64,000 nt of DNA, taken from positions 2,294,001 through 2,358,000 of the forward strand of contig NZ_CP099567.1 of NCBI RefSeq assembly GCF_022530855.2. The letters run 5' to 3'. Numbering within the stretch: the first letter of the stretch is position 1; each line of letters begins with the position of its first letter. Below the pieces are notes generated by a model. The model did not search any database. It saw nothing but the letters and a program-made list of their open reading frames with translations, and was not told the origin of the DNA. A program made the translations under genes and the position numbers. The stretch comes from Candidatus Vondammii sp. HM_W22. Lineage in GTDB: Bacteria > Pseudomonadota > Gammaproteobacteria > Chromatiales > Chromatiaceae. Below, one piece after another: positions 9,361-20,411 of this stretch.

Positions 9361-10345
9361 AACCGATCAACACCCTTATAGCAGACTGATGCCGGACACC
9401 ATCCTCAATGCGCTGGAATCGGCAGGCTACCAGCCCGACGGCGGCATGCTGACGCTCAACAGCTATGAAAATCGTGTCTATCAGATCGGGATGAATGACG
9501 GTCCACCCCTGGTGGCAAAATTCTACCGCCCCGGTCGCTGGAGCACTCCCGCTATCCTTGAGGAGCACCGTTTTTCCCTGGCCCTGGCAGAGAGTGAGAT
9601 CCCGGTTGTAGCCCCCTTGATTGGGGAGAATGGAGAAACCCTGCATCAATTCGAAGGATTCCGTTTTACCCTCTTCCTCCGTCGCGGCGGACGCTGGCCG
9701 GAGCTGGAAAACCCGGATAATCTGGAATGGATTGGCCGGTTTATGGGACGAATTCATCAGTTGGGAGCCAGCGACTCCTTTCAATACCGTGCATCCATTA
9801 ACCTGGATGAGATGGGACGGGATTCAATCCGATATTTACTGAAAAGTGGAATTCTTCCTCCAGAAATCGAATCCGGATATCGCCGAACCAGCGACCAATT
9901 GATGCAACTTATTGATGATGCATTCAACACCATGAAAGGGTACCGCGCCATCCGCCTTCACGGCGATTGCCACCCGGGAAATATTCTCTGGACTGAACAA
10001 GGTCCACACTTTGTCGACCTGGATGATTGCCGCACAGGCCCCGCCATTCAGGATCTGTGGATGCTGCTCTCCGGAGAGAGGGACGAGATGGCACTACAAC
10101 TGAGCTACCTCAAAGAAGGCTATGAAACCTTCTATGAGCTAAATTCCAGAGAGCTGATCCTGATTGAACCCCTGCGCACCCTGCGCATGATCCACTACGC
10201 CGCTTGGCTGGCCCGTCGCTGGAGTGACCCGGCCTTCCCAACCGCCTTCCCCTGGTTCAATACCACCCAGTACTGGCAGGAGCATCTAGCCACCCTGGAG
10301 CAGCAGATACCGGCGCTAGAAGCGCCGCCTTTGCCGCTTTATTAA
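9353..10345 (+). CDS. srkA: Stress response kinase A (YihE/SrkA)
   Basis: Ser/Thr protein kinase of the aminoglycoside-phosphotransferase fold; in E. coli it counteracts MazF-dependent death and responds to oxidative and envelope stress. The 330 residues show LTLNSYENRVYQIG, the ATP-lysine segment VAKFYRPGRWS, the catalytic loop LHGDCHPGNILW near residue 205 and the metal-binding FVDLDDCRTGPAIQD. Its ATG overlaps the end of the glutaredoxin gene. In many gammaproteobacteria this gene lies next to a thiol-redox gene (dsbA), so the pairing is functionally coherent. No lesion is seen. Confidence 0.93.
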   Translation: MSETDQHPYSRLMPDTILNALESAGYQPDGGMLTLNSYENRVYQIGMNDGPPLVAKFYRPGRWSTPAILEEHRFSLALAESEIPVVAPLIGENGETLHQFEGFRFTLFLRRGGRWPELENPDNLEWIGRFMGRIHQLGASDSFQYRASINLDEMGRDSIRYLLKSGILPPEIESGYRRTSDQLMQLIDDAFNTMKGYRAIRLHGDCHPGNILWTEQGPHFVDLDDCRTGPAIQDLWMLLSGERDEMALQLSYLKEGYETFYELNSRELILIEPLRTLRMIHYAAWLARRWSDPAFPTAFPWFNTTQYWQEHLATLEQQIPALEAPPLPLY

Positions 10346-10556
10346 ACCCAATCTGCTCGCTACAAGGCACCAGAGGCCTTAATGGTCAGGTAATTATTGA
10401 CCAGTGCCTCGGGGCAACTGAGGCACCTGGAGGTCGAGGGCTATAATGCCCTGGTGTTTCAAAACCTCTAAGCTCTGGCGTCAGCTATCAAGGTACTCAT
10501 TGACGGCATGGAATTTAAGCACCCCGTCAAAATAATGAACCGGCTCTGCCAGCGAC

Positions 10557-11106
10557 TCATCCCCGCAGATTGGCCACCACCACCAAGTGCTTTCGTTTCA
10601 GCATCTGAACTCCCGTGATCAGATCGGCGCTCTCCTCATCACGAGTATTGGTGATGATAATGACCAGTGCCCGGCGCTGTCGCAGCGACATCAGCTCCCC
10701 TGCAGCCACCAGATAATCCGCGGCACTGAGCGTCGATTCCAGATCATAAGTCCGATACAGCAGCTGCCGCACCAAATTCCCGCCTTTTCGGGGAGGAAGC
10801 CAGCGGCGTGAGCCGCCAAAAGGGAGAAAACCCACAGCATCGCCCCGTTCTGCGGCGGCATGAGCCAGCAGCAACATCGCATTCAATGCTTCGTCTAGGT
10901 GCATCCGGCCAGTCTCTGCATGGCGCATGCGACGGCCGCAATCCAGCATGAATACCACCTGTTGGTCCCGCTCATCCTGATACTCTTTGGAGATCAGTTT
11001 GCGATAGCGCGATGTCGCCTTCCAGTCGATCTGCCGCAGGCTGTCACCAGCACGGTATTCACGCACCAGATTTTCTGTTCGAAATTTTCCAGGAACCACT
11101 GAACAC
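10557..11106 (-). pseudogene. DUF58 protein, N-terminally truncated
   Basis: About 180 residues of a DUF58 (vWA-like) protein: FRTENLVREYRAGDSLRQID, the WKATSRYRKLISKEYQDERD segment, VVFMLDCGRRM with a MIDAS-like aspartate, and RALVIIITNTRDEES. The N-terminal membrane half of a normal DUF58 protein is missing. Upstream bases near 11107 switch abruptly to the start of a DUF4350-like gene. This is best explained by a deletion that also removed a MoxR gene. Confidence 0.85.
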
Positions 11107-11154
11107 CCCAGCCAATAGCAAACTGAAAATAATAAGCGTGGTCTTACCCCTCAT
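11107..11154 (-). pseudogene. DUF4350-like N-terminal stub
   Basis: MRGKTTLIIFSLLLAGVFS, a start methionine plus one membrane helix, follows the DUF4129 remnant where DUF4350 genes usually lie. It breaks off into DUF58 sequence after 16 codons. The identity rests on gene order and is inferred. Confidence 0.45.
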
Positions 11155-11171
11155 TCTCAGCCTCCTGGCTG

Positions 11172-11905
11172 GAAAAAAGTGACCACTCCCGGGCCCCAAC
11201 TCCTCCACCTGCTCCCTGGATGGCATCAAATGGCCATAAGCCAGACCGATCCACAGTCGGGTCAACTACTGAAACAGACCACTCTCCCCGCTTGGCCGTT
11301 CCACTATCACCAGTTGCAGACACTCGCCCTCGGTCGCACTATCCGGGATATTCAGCCGGTGCTGGTGAATAAATTACACCAACGATCCACGATACAGCAG
11401 ACTTAACGCGCCCCTGAGGTCACCCTCATCCAGCCGTTTTCTCACAGCCGCGGCAATATCATCGGGGAGGCTTTCGGGGGGTAACATCCAGACCAAACAG
11501 AGAAACTGGCCTGTTTTGCACCCAGCTCTCCTTGGCTGGCCGCCACTGCAACCATCCCCGATTGGTCGAAATCCGGCACAACAGGTAGGACAACAGTCCA
11601 CCGCAAGTCCAGAGCAGAAATTCAGCAACTAGGGCAAACCCCTGGCCGGAACCGCCAAAAGGATCGAACAGCCGCTCCCAAAACCAACCCCAGCCACTGG
11701 AACTGTCATTGGCATCACCATCCTTTTTACCAATATATTTCCAGGAGCTCTGCGTCTCCTTGTTGCCAAAATCCTCATGAGAAAGGATTTCGCTGATACT
11801 CTCTCTCGTTTCTTCATGGCCAATTTGCAGAGCCGATACATCCTGAACCGGCAAAAGAAACCGCAGACTAAACAGCAGTGCAAAGCAGTGATACCGGCAA
11901 ATATC
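11172..11905 (-). pseudogene. DUF4129 domain protein, multiply frameshifted
   Basis: Pieces in three frames form a DUF4129 protein: RESISEILSHEDFGN, a tryptophan-rich SGWGWFWERLF, a membrane helix ALVAEFLLWTCGGLLSYLL, IAAAVRKRLDEGDLRGALSL with LLYRGSLV, and finally RLWIGLAYGHLMPSREQVEE. The last is the conserved C-terminal DUF4129 motif. At least three frameshifts are needed. The family occurs in MoxR/DUF58 clusters of envelope function. Confidence 0.7.
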
Positions 11906-12590
11906 TTTCTGCGCTCCATCAGACGACGGAAGCTAATCTCTGTATCCTAGGCCTCCAGCTCACTCCGTCTGGTCAGGTAGAGTGCGAAGCCGCCTGCCAC
12001 GTAAAAAGGGGCTATCAAGGATATTGCCGATATGTTGCAGCCACTCCTCCAGCCATCCTGGGGTAAAGATAAATTCGTTCAGGTCTATCCAACGCAGCTC
12101 CTCAGGCTGCAGCAGCATCACCATGAAGGAGAGTTCCAGCACTGTTTCGAAATGTAACCCGACCAGAGTCAACCAGATCCCCGCATACTGGCCCCGACCC
12201 CAGCACCTCGATCCGCTGTTTACGCACTTTACCCTTCAACTGCTCCAACAGGGCCACCGGCATATAAAAAGAGCGATTTGCGCTTAGACGACACCAACTG
12301 AGATTAGCCAGCAGTTGTGGCCAGACAATACCCTTCCCCTGGCGCAGAACTGTCCGGATTTGTGGAGGCTCATCAAACAGCCAGACTGAGCCAGAACAGC
12401 AGCAGGGGTTCGTAGAGTGGCTTGAACCACCAGACCAGCAGAATCACCAGCCAGAGATCGTCAGAAAACAGCAGCACCGCTAAAAGATAAAGTGGCAGTA
12501 CCACCGACAACCAAAGCACCCAGAGTGGCAGAAACCATGGTGAAACCCAGATCCACGCCCTCCTAGGCGCTTCGGGATCGGATAGTGACG
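11906..12590 (-). pseudogene. Membrane protein of the DUF4129/DUF58 cluster, decayed
   Basis: Scrambled frames carry a start-like DKITVTIRS (near 12600), GFTMVSATLG and a LWWFKPLYEPLLLFWLS segment, ANLSWCRLSANRSFYMPVAL, then WLTLVGLHFETVLELSFMVM and DTEISFRRLMERRK at the end. This matches the multi-pass protein that lies between SpoIIM and DUF4129 genes in such operons. Several frameshifts are present. It had about four membrane helices. Confidence 0.55.
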
Positions 12591-12596
12591 GTGATT

Positions 12597-13556
12597 TTAT
12601 CGAGATCCACGAAATCCGGTTCCGGCAAAGCCAAGATAGAGTATAACCAGCAGCCACAGCATTCCGGCCACGCTGTATTTGATACTTATGGCAGCACCGC
12701 TTGATGACCAGAAGGCTTCGATAAAGGCCGCCGCCACCAGCATCAGGGCGTCCACGGCCCCTTTTTTTAGCACCTCCAGCCGACTCAACTGACCAGGAGC
12801 AACAACCCATGAGCTAGTATCAACCCAGCTGCACCGCAGGTCACGATAGCGGTCAATTCAAATGCACCGTGTCCACTGATAAAAGGCCAGAAAGTATCCT
12901 GATAACCGATGCGGGTCAGGTGCCCTGCTACCACCGTTCACTAATCCATTGAACAGCAGAAACAGAACACTGCCCAGCCCAAACGATATGCCACCGGCAA
13001 AAGTACGAAAGCCGACACCGATATTATTTGAGATGTAGAAACCGAACATGACAAAATCGATTTCAGAGCTTCTTTCTGAAGCCCTTCCGAGTTTGCGGTT
13101 CGCCGGATCATACATCGTCTTGGGCTATCTGCTGATCATCCATCAGGCTGTAGATCATCTCGGGATGGTGTAGCAATAGCCATCAACCAGCATCGCAGGT
13201 AACAGAAACAGGGCCGTTGCAAGCCAGAAATAACGGGCATTCTGCCGTAGAGTCCTGGGGAATTCAGCGCCGATAAAACTGAGCAGTCGCCAAAGGCCGG
13301 CACCACGCCTACGATACAGACGGCTGTGTCCGCGCAACACCAGACTGTGCAACTGGGCCCCCTCCAGCGCCGGACTATAGTGCCGACTTTGAGCCAGGGC
13401 GTAATGGTTGCAGGTCTTCCGATAGAGTTCCGGCAGGCGCTCATGCTCACCCCCGGCCAACTGCCGTTTACGTTTTGACAGATCCAGATCATCGAGTACC
13501 CGCTCAAGCTGCTGCCAAAGCTCACTGTTGAGTTGCTCAAATTTAACCTGGCGCAC
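12597..13556 (-). pseudogene. Stage II sporulation protein M-like (DUF95), decayed
   Basis: Starts MRQVKFEQLNSELWQQLERV and continues to the first membrane helix YFWLATALFLLPAMLVDGY. A compensating pair of frameshifts lies between about 13155 and 13115 (EMIYSLMDDQQIAQDD is in another frame). Then follow MYDPANRKLGRASERSSEID, FGFYISNNIGVGFRTFAGG and GLGSVLFLLFNGLVNG. Another shift precedes the last helix, SVAGMLWLLVILYLGFAGTG. SpoIIM-like proteins in this operon are multi-pass and of unknown envelope role. Confidence 0.75.
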
Positions 13557-13614
13557 TAGCGTCCCCGCCCCAACCAGCTAGCATAAACATGAAGCCTCTC
13601 GCCTTCCTGGCCGG

Positions 13615-14219
13615 TTATTCCGCTAAGAATACCCGCCAGTTCGGCACTTCGGTCTGCTGACAACAGACTACTGCGTTCAGCAAAACCAATAGTGCCCGCT
13701 GTTCATCACCGGTCAGGTTACCCGGCGGGTGCTCAGGAGCAATATCAGGTAATTCCCTGCGCTCGCCTTGGGATTCCTGATAGATCATTAACGTCCCGGC
13801 AGCCAGATCACCGAGGCGCTTGAAGTCTCGGCTTGCCAACATGGATAACAGCCAAAATCCATACAAGAAGGGGGGGAAATCGGCCGCCCTGAGCAGGTTA
13901 CGAATCAGTGACGAGGACCATGATACCGGGGTTCCGTCATCATGAACCACCAGGATGCCCATCGCCTTCTTCCCGGGTGTGGCACCTGATTGCAGCTCAA
14001 AAAAACTGGATAAAACCACTCGACAAGAAAGAGACCAATAAGAATGACGGCCATTCCAAACCCGCCAAAAAAGGCAAAGACGAGCGAGATGACCAGATAG
14101 AGCCCTGCCCGTATGGCCATATCGATTGCCCAGGTGCAAGCCCTGACCACCGGCCCGGCGATCCGCATCTCCAGCCTTATGCTTTCCGGCGTTTCGTAAC
14201 TGCGCGATGTATCTAGCAT
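13615..14219 (-). pseudogene. RDD family membrane protein, frameshifted
   Basis: The N-terminal frame reads MLDTSRSYETPESIRLEMRI, IAGPVVRACTWAIDMAIRAG and an LVISLVFAFFGGFGMAVIL helix. After a run of seven T bases at about 13995-14001 the coding moves to the next frame: FELQSGATPGKKAMGILVVH, SLIRNLLRAADFPPFLYG and KRLGDLAAGTLMIY. One missing T restores the family sequence, so this may be a real slippage lesion or an assembly error. RDD proteins are three-helix membrane proteins. Confidence 0.8.
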
Positions 14220-14258
14220 CCCTCTATTTTTGTTCCCTCAGATTTAATATTAAAGTGA

Positions 14259-15491
14259 TCATCTGTAGTAGATATCCCTAAATGAAACATAGATCGATGC
14301 CGTCATTACCGGCAACATAACCAGCAGACCCAAGCCCACCGGTATTGCCAGAAATAGAAATACCAGTGCCACCACTCCATAAAGCAAGAATGGCAACATA
14401 TTCTTCCAGCAACCGACAAAACTCATCTTCATGGCATTGATAGCACTCATTCCCTCCAGAGCGACCAGTGCCGGGGCAAACCAGTAAGCCATAACAAGGG
14501 GAATGGTGAGGCCAAAACCCAATAACATTGCGAAAATAAATGCATTGCTGCCGAGCATTGCAACCAAGGCCTCAGGGGCTGGCGACGCTTGCCCTCCCTC
14601 CATTCCACCCATCATGCTGAAAAAAGCACCTCCTGCCACCAGCATGATCATAATGCCGATCAATATAAAACCAATAAGATAGAGGAGACCTACCAGCACC
14701 AGCTGGGCTGGGTTATTGGAAAATCCTGCAAAGAGATGGCTAACTTCAAAATCATCTCCCTGGCCCTGCGCCTGAGCTCCAAGAATAAACCCAGCCAATA
14801 CCACCGGGGTAAAGAGAATGACCGCCAGAAAACCAATGAAAGGAATCAGACTACTCATCATTGCTAGAACAATCCAAACAACCATGGAGATAATCCAGGC
14901 CAAAGGATTCTGCCGGAAGTGCCAGAACCCCTTGGAAAGCCAAACCCAGCCATTCCCTATCGGCACACCAACAGGTCCACCGAAATCTCCCGCTTCCACT
15001 TCGGCCACTAAATCGGATTGAGGCACTGCATAAGGATTGTCCTGCAGCGGGGAGGGCTGATCAGCGTTATTAGCTTGACGTTCCTGCATCGCCAGATATT
15101 TTGAGAGAATAATGCCACACTCCAGACAGCTCTCTTCGGACAGCCGATCCGAGCCGCATTTTTGGCAAGCCCTTTTTTTAGGCTCGTCATTGGTTTCGCT
15201 TTCAGCCTCTGGCACCCTCCACCGGCTCCAGAGTGAGTCCGGAAAGGCCCGGTTCAGGATTCGTCGGTTCCAGCCTGATCACCATCCCCAGCTCCTCCAA
15301 CGCCTCTTTGTAACTTTCTGCCTTGGCCTGGTTCAGCTCTTTCTTCAGTAGCACTTACCGCTGGCGTCCAGTAGTCTCTGTGCCTTCTCATCAGAAACGC
15401 CAAAACGCTTGATGAAGGCAACACAAACCTCCTCCTTGTCAGCACCGGTACGCAATTTTCCAGTATAGATAACCTTGAACAGTGCTTCCAC
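14259..15491 (-). pseudogene. Zinc-ribbon membrane protein (BPSS1780-like), frameshifted
   Basis: A GTG at 15491, 8 bases after AGGAG, opens EALFKVIYTGKLRTGADKEE, which runs to a stop near 15355. The next frame carries KKELNQAKAESYKEALEELG and VIRLEPTNPEPGLSG. From about 15215 a third frame gives the zinc ribbon CQKCGSDRLSEESCLECG and about six membrane helices ending SIYVSFRDIYYR. The 318-residue tail alone is open (GTG 15215). The composition matches BPSS1780-type membrane proteins of unknown role. The upstream part is split by two frameshifts, so the tail may or may not be made. Confidence 0.65.
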
Positions 15492-15721
15492 TATCAAATC
15501 TCCTTTTTGCTAACCTGGACACTCATCGATTCATTCTATGTCATAGGAGAAAAAATCTACATCGCCAAAATCCTTATAGTGTGCTCTATACAGTAAAGAA
15601 CAATACTTCTGAACAGAAGCCAGATAGCGGCAATCCTAAAAAAGATATGACAGGCAGCAACACAAAAAAGGGGCGCCGAAGGGCTTCGTCGTTTATTTTA
15701 ATTTCCGGATCACCTAGCCGA

Positions 15722-16235
15722 AGCCCCCCCCTATAGGCTGCCTTCCAGCCCCCATCGCTGCTGGGAGTCATAATTATCTCGTCTCCCAGAAATAATGTGA
15801 CCTAGGCTCTGAATGGCTCAATATGGCCTGAGAGTGCCTTAGATAAATCATTCACCATCTCATGAAACCACTCAGTGTCCCGTGGCAGCATGGGTGCGAT
15901 ATCATGGACCATAGTACTATGAGCCCTGAGTTCTTCATCAGAACTTCCGCTTTTCTGCTTCCAGCTCACTAATCATCGAGGTAATCTTCTCAGAGTTAGC
16001 CAGTGCAGGATTATCCATTATTGAGGCGACCAAGTTGTCAAGTTGCTTTTCGATAGTCCGCAGCTCGGTATTGACCTTCCGAATATTGGGTTCGAATTCA
16101 GCCATTATCTCCTTCAGTACAGCAGCAGCCTTTTTTCTAAACTCCTCGACGGCTTCCGGTCAGAATAGATCCTTTTTGATTGATGCAAGCAGCATCTCTT
16201 CTATTTCGGTGCGATTAACCTTCTGTTTATTTTTT
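15722..16235 (-). pseudogene. Serine site-specific recombinase C-terminal remnant
   Basis: Minus-strand pieces are AVEEFRKKAAAVLKEIMAEF, ITSMISELEAEKRKF, EELRAHSTMVHDIAPMLP and IIMTPSSDGGWKAAYRGG. Coiled-coil segments followed by a 'TP..DGGW.A.YRG' ending are typical of large serine recombinases. Stop codons and a frameshift interrupt it. The catalytic N-terminus is missing; the IS256 copy sits at its upstream edge. Confidence 0.55.
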
Positions 16236-16238
16236 CAT

Positions 16239-17625
16239 GAGTTATAGTCAAATCTGGTGTTTAGCCAGTTGAATCAAGCGGCGACCTGATCAACTCCTGC
16301 TACCTCAACACCCTCTTTAAATTTGATTCCGGTTATCACCTTCGCCAGATAATCGAAACCCCGTAATCGTCTCCACGTCTTCTCGGCACACAGGCCGAGT
16401 TTGAACATCATGTATAGCATGCCGTCACGCGATAGGCAGCCCTTGGAACGCTTGGTTCGATGGCGGATTGCCCCGAAGGTGGATTCAATCGGATTGCTGG
16501 TCCGAATGCTCTGCCAATGCTGCGCAGGAAATTGATAGAAAGCCATCAGTTCCTCTCGATCTTTGTGCAGACAGATGGCGGCCTTCGGATACTTTGGCTC
16601 ATACGTTTTGATAAACAGATCAAAGGCCTTTTCCGCATCGGCCTGGGTCTCCGCCTGCCAGATGTTGTGCAGTGCCTGCTTCGCTTTCGGCTGAGCTGAC
16701 CTTGGCAGGCAGTTCAGCACGTTCATGGTTTTGTGCATCCAGCAGCGCTGCTGACGCGTCTCTGGATACACTTCCTCCAGTGCAGCCCAGAAGCCCATAG
16801 CACCGTCTCCGATTGCCAATTTTGGCGGGTTTAGTCCGCGTCACTTCAGTTTTAACAGCACCTCCCGCCAGCTCTGTGTGGACTCCCGTACACCATCCTC
16901 AATTGCCAGAAAATGCTTCTCACCACGCTCATTCACGCCGATCACCACCAGGGCACACAGCTTCGTCTGCTCTGCTCTCAATCCGCTGTAGACACCGTCT
17001 GCCCACACATACACCCAATGGCGCTTATCCAGACGCTCTTCGCACCAGCCCCGATATTCTTCTGCCCAGACCTGCTTCAGACGCGATACCCTGCCGGCCG
17101 ACAAGCCTGTTGCATCCGAACCCACCAGCACTTTCAGAGCTTCACCCATCTCTCCACTGGAAATCCCCTTCAGGTAGAGCCACGGCAGCGCCGCTTCCAG
17201 TGACTTCGTCTTGCGTACATACGGCGGCACCAGAGCTGATCGGAACGTCACCGGCTCGCCGGTCTTCGCTCGTATTTTGGGGATCTTGACCGTGACCGGC
17301 CCCAATCCTGTCTGCAGTTTACGAGCTGGCAGGTGACCATTACGCACCACACCCGTCTTGCCATCCTCTGTCCGTCGCTCGACGTGCTCCGCCAACAACT
17401 CCAGCAGCTCGGCCTCCACCGCCTGGTAGATCAACTGCTCTGCACCGCTTCTCAGCAACTCTGTCAGCGGATCGATAATCGTATCGCGACCTGCCAGCTT
17501 AACAACGTTATTCTTACTCATGGTGGCGTATCTCCAATGGTTGTTTTGATGTCTCGCAACAACAAATCAACCAGATACCCCACTTTTTTTCAATCCCCTT
17601 CAAACAACACTTTCAGTTATAACTC
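16239..17625. mobile_element. IS256-family element, copy A
   Basis: The ends are imperfect inverted repeats: GAGTTATAGTCAAATCTGGT on the left and, on the right, the complement of GAGTTATAACTGAAAGTGTT. The 9 bases on each side (TTTTTTCAT at 16230-16238 and TTTTTGCAT at 17626-17634) differ at one position, the expected 8-9 bp target duplication. Length is 1387 bp. Copies B and C in this window share the same ends. Confidence 0.9.
16274..17521 (-). pseudogene. IS256-family transposase, one nonsense codon
   Basis: A 415-codon frame with MSKNNVVKLAGRDTIIDPLT, GVVRNGHLPARKLQTGLGPV, the first DDE aspartate in WVYVWADGVYSG, the second near LAIGDGAMGFW and SNPIESTFGAIRHRTKRSKG with the catalytic glutamate. 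An in-frame TGA at 16841-16843 replaces the serine codon TCA present in copies B and C. The rest of the frame is open, so the lesion is recent. Confidence 0.9.
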
Positions 17626-17763
17626 TTTTTGCATACGACCGCGCCGCGCCGATGGACGCTTCCATTACTAGCGACGCTTAGAAATTTTTACAAATATCCA
17701 GTCTGTAAAATAAGTCGCAAATCCCTGAAGCGCCCCTTCTAAAGTACTGCATGGATTCAAAGA

Positions 17764-18828
17764 TCAGCTGACTTTTGCATCCAGCTCGCCACTGGCGTAG
17801 CGGACCTGCATCTCTTCAATACCAATCACTTTGATCTTGGAAGCGTGGCCGGCAGCGCCAAAGGCTTCAAAGCGTGTCTTGCAGATCTCCATCATGCCAT
17901 TGGTGGCTTCCTTGAGGAACTTGCGTGGATCGAAGTTAGACGGGTTCTCCTGGAGATGACGGCGTACAGAGCCGGTAGAGGCCATGCGCAGATCGGTATC
18001 GATGTTGACCTTACGTACACCGTGCTTAATGCCTTCTACAATCTCTTCAACAGGTACACCATAAGTCTGGCCCATCTCACCGCCATAGCTATTAATGATT
18101 TTCAGCCAATCCTGAGGAACTGAAGAGGAGCCATGCATCACCAGATGGGTACTCGGGAGACGCTGATGGATCTCTTTAATACGATCGATCCGCAGCACTT
18201 CGCCGGTAGGCTCCTTGGTAAACTTGTAGGCACCGTGAGAGGTACCGATGGCGATAGCCAATGCATCTACTTGTGTCTTGTTTACGAAATCAGCAGCCTC
18301 ATCAGGATCAGTCAGCATCTGATCCATCTCCAGCTTGCCCTCTGCACCAACACCATCCTCTTCACCGGCTTCACCGGTCTCCAGAGAACCAAGACAACCC
18401 AGCTCGCCCTCGACGGATACACCACCGGCATGAGCCATCTCCACAACACGGCGGCTGACATTGATATTATACTCATAGCTGGAAGGGGTCTTGGCATCTT
18501 CTTCCAGGGAACCGTCCATCATTACTGAGGAGAACCCGGACTGGATTGAACGCAGGCAGACCGCTGGTGATGAGCCGTGGTCCTGGTGCATAACGATAGG
18601 AATCTGTGGGTAGGCTTCAATCGCGGCCAGAATCAGGTGACGCAGGAAAGGTTCGCCCGCATAAGCGCGTGCACCGGCAGAACCCTGCATGATAACCGGG
18701 CTGTCAGTGGCAACCGCCGCCTGCATGATAGCGTGGACCTGCTCCATATTGTTGACATTGAATGCCGGCATACAGAAGCTGTTTTCTGCTGCATAATCGA
18801 GCAATTGACGCAGGGAAATAAGGGCCAT
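17764..18828 (-). CDS. fba: Fructose-bisphosphate aldolase, class II
   Basis: Zinc-dependent aldolase joining DHAP with glyceraldehyde 3-phosphate, and with erythrose 4-phosphate in the Calvin cycle. The 354 residues show [16 protein letters not shown], the metal site [28 protein letters not shown], the [12 protein letters not shown] phosphate/zinc motif, VMHGSSSVP and [16 protein letters not shown] precedes the ATG. It is the last gene of the tkt-gap-pgk-pyk-fba cluster, downstream of pyk. Confidence 0.95.
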   Translation of the reverse strand: MALISLRQLLDYAAENSFCMPAFNVNNMEQVHAIMQAAVATDSPVIMQGSAGARAYAGEPFLRHLILAAIEAYPQIPIVMHQDHGSSPAVCLRSIQSGFSSVMMDGSLEEDAKTPSSYEYNINVSRRVVEMAHAGGVSVEGELGCLGSLETGEAGEEDGVGAEGKLEMDQMLTDPDEAADFVNKTQVDALAIAIGTSHGAYKFTKEPTGEVLRIDRIKEIHQRLPSTHLVMHGSSSVPQDWLKIINSYGGEMGQTYGVPVEEIVEGIKHGVRKVNIDTDLRMASTGSVRRHLQENPSNFDPRKFLKEATNGMMEICKTRFEAFGAAGHASKIKVIGIEEMQVRYASGELDAKVS

Positions 18829-18896
18829 GGTTTTCTCCTTTTCTCTATAAAATTAGTTTCAAATATGTTGGGTCAGGTCTTACTGTCCGCTCAAAC

Positions 18897-20354
18897 CTAT
18901 TCCGGCAAACGGTGCTCGCCTACACGCAGAATCTTCATTACGTTGGTACCACCCTCAACGCCATTCAGATCCCCTTTCGTGATAACAACTAGGTCACCCT
19001 TGCGAACCGCGCCTCTCATTAACAGTTCGTCAATAATCTCTTCATTCGCCTTCTGACTGTCACAGCCGACACTCTCTGCTCCGGTTACATCGAAACTGAC
19101 AGGGTACACCCCCCTGAGCAGGGTTACCTTTCTGCGTGTCGCGATATGGTTGGTCAACGCGTAGATAGGAATTCCGGAGCTGATACGAGACATCCACATC
19201 GGCGTTGAACCGGACTCGGTCAAGGCAGCTATTGCTGCAGCTCCAAGGTGGTTTGCCGTGTACATCGCGGCCATGGCAATAGCCTCATCGACACGACCGA
19301 ATACAGAATTCAAGCGGTGGTGAGAGGTCGTTACCTTGGTCTGCTTCTCTGCCTCCCGACAGACCCGGTCCATCGCTTCCACTGCCTTGGCAGGATATTT
19401 TCCAGCGGCTGTCTCAGCTGAAAGCATAACGGCATCGGTACCATCGAGAACCGCATTGGCGACATCGAACACTTCTGCCCGCGTCGGCATCGGATGCTCA
19501 ATCATCGACTCCATCATCTGAGTCGCCGTGATCACCGCTTTATTCATCGAGCGAGCCCGCTTGATTAATCGCTTCTGAACCGCAGGCAACTCAGCATCGC
19601 CGATCTCTACACCCAGATCGCCGCGGGCAACCATAATAGCTTCGGATGCCTCGATAATATCATCCACCGCATCCAGCGCTTCAGCCCGTTCAATTTTGGA
19701 GACGATACCGCCTTTGCCTCCCGCTTCCCTCAGCAAGCGGCGCGCCTCACAGACATCGTTCGCGCTCTGCACAAAAGAGACAGCCAGATAATCCGCGTCG
19801 ATACTGGCGGCAAAAATGATATCGGCCTTATCTTTTTCAGTAAGGGCTGGGGCAGAGAGACCGCCACCTTTTTTATTGATCCCCTTGCTGTCCGATAATT
19901 TACCGCCAAACACCACCCTGCAAGAGACTTTGGCTTCACTGACATCGTTAACCCAGAGTTCAATGGCACCATCAGCCAATATCAGAGTATCGCCTCGCCG
20001 AACATCCTGGACCAGATCAGGAAAGGTCAAACCAACTCGTTCCTGATCGCCATCATTCAGCCCGCACTCGGCATCAAGCACAAACTCGTCATTCTCTTTG
20101 AGCAGGATCGGACCGTTTTTAAAGTGTCCAATTCTGATCTTCGGTCCCTGAAGATCCATCAGCACACCAATCTGCCGGCCACTCGCCTGAGCTCGGGCGC
20201 GTACCGCTTCAGCACGCTTCCGATGCTCATCATGGATTCCATGGGAAAGATTGAGACGTACCACATCAACACCGGCGCTGATTAACTCATCCAACACCCT
20301 TGGGTCGTCGGTAGCGGGACCCAATGTGGCTAATATCTTGGTTCTTCTAAGCAT
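18897..20354 (-). CDS. pyk: Pyruvate kinase
   Basis: Transfers phosphate from phosphoenolpyruvate to ADP. The ATG at 20354 gives MLRRTKILATLGPATD, the normal start, with GGAGAG just upstream; an in-frame start at 20393 is less likely. The 485-residue protein has DVVRLNLSHG, LMDLQGPKIRIG, the substrate-binding KADIIFAASIDADYLAVSFV, VARGDLGVEIG and KAVITATQMMESM, plus the C-terminal allosteric domain. It lies between pgk and fba, linking CO2-fixation products to pyruvate. Confidence 0.95.
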   Translation of the reverse strand: MLRRTKILATLGPATDDPRVLDELISAGVDVVRLNLSHGIHDEHRKRAEAVRARAQASGRQIGVLMDLQGPKIRIGHFKNGPILLKENDEFVLDAECGLNDGDQERVGLTFPDLVQDVRRGDTLILADGAIELWVNDVSEAKVSCRVVFGGKLSDSKGINKKGGGLSAPALTEKDKADIIFAASIDADYLAVSFVQSANDVCEARRLLREAGGKGGIVSKIERAEALDAVDDIIEASEAIMVARGDLGVEIGDAELPAVQKRLIKRARSMNKAVITATQMMESMIEHPMPTRAEVFDVANAVLDGTDAVMLSAETAAGKYPAKAVEAMDRVCREAEKQTKVTTSHHRLNSVFGRVDEAIAMAAMYTANHLGAAAIAALTESGSTPMWMSRISSGIPIYALTNHIATRRKVTLLRGVYPVSFDVTGAESVGCDSQKANEEIIDELLMRGAVRKGDLVVITKGDLNGVEGGTNVMKILRVGEHRLPE

Positions 20355-20411
20355 TTTCTCTCCGAGCCCAAGCGGGCCAATACTCACAGACAACAGGGGC
20401 TCTTTTGGGGA

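Noticed and set aside
10346-10556. Hairpin GTGCCTC/GAGGCAC after srkA as a terminator
   Set aside because: No T tract follows on either strand, so support is too weak for a feature.
13990-14005. Programmed frameshifting at the T run of the RDD gene
   Set aside because: No slippery heptamer with a following structure is evident, and neighbouring genes of the operon are broken in other ways.
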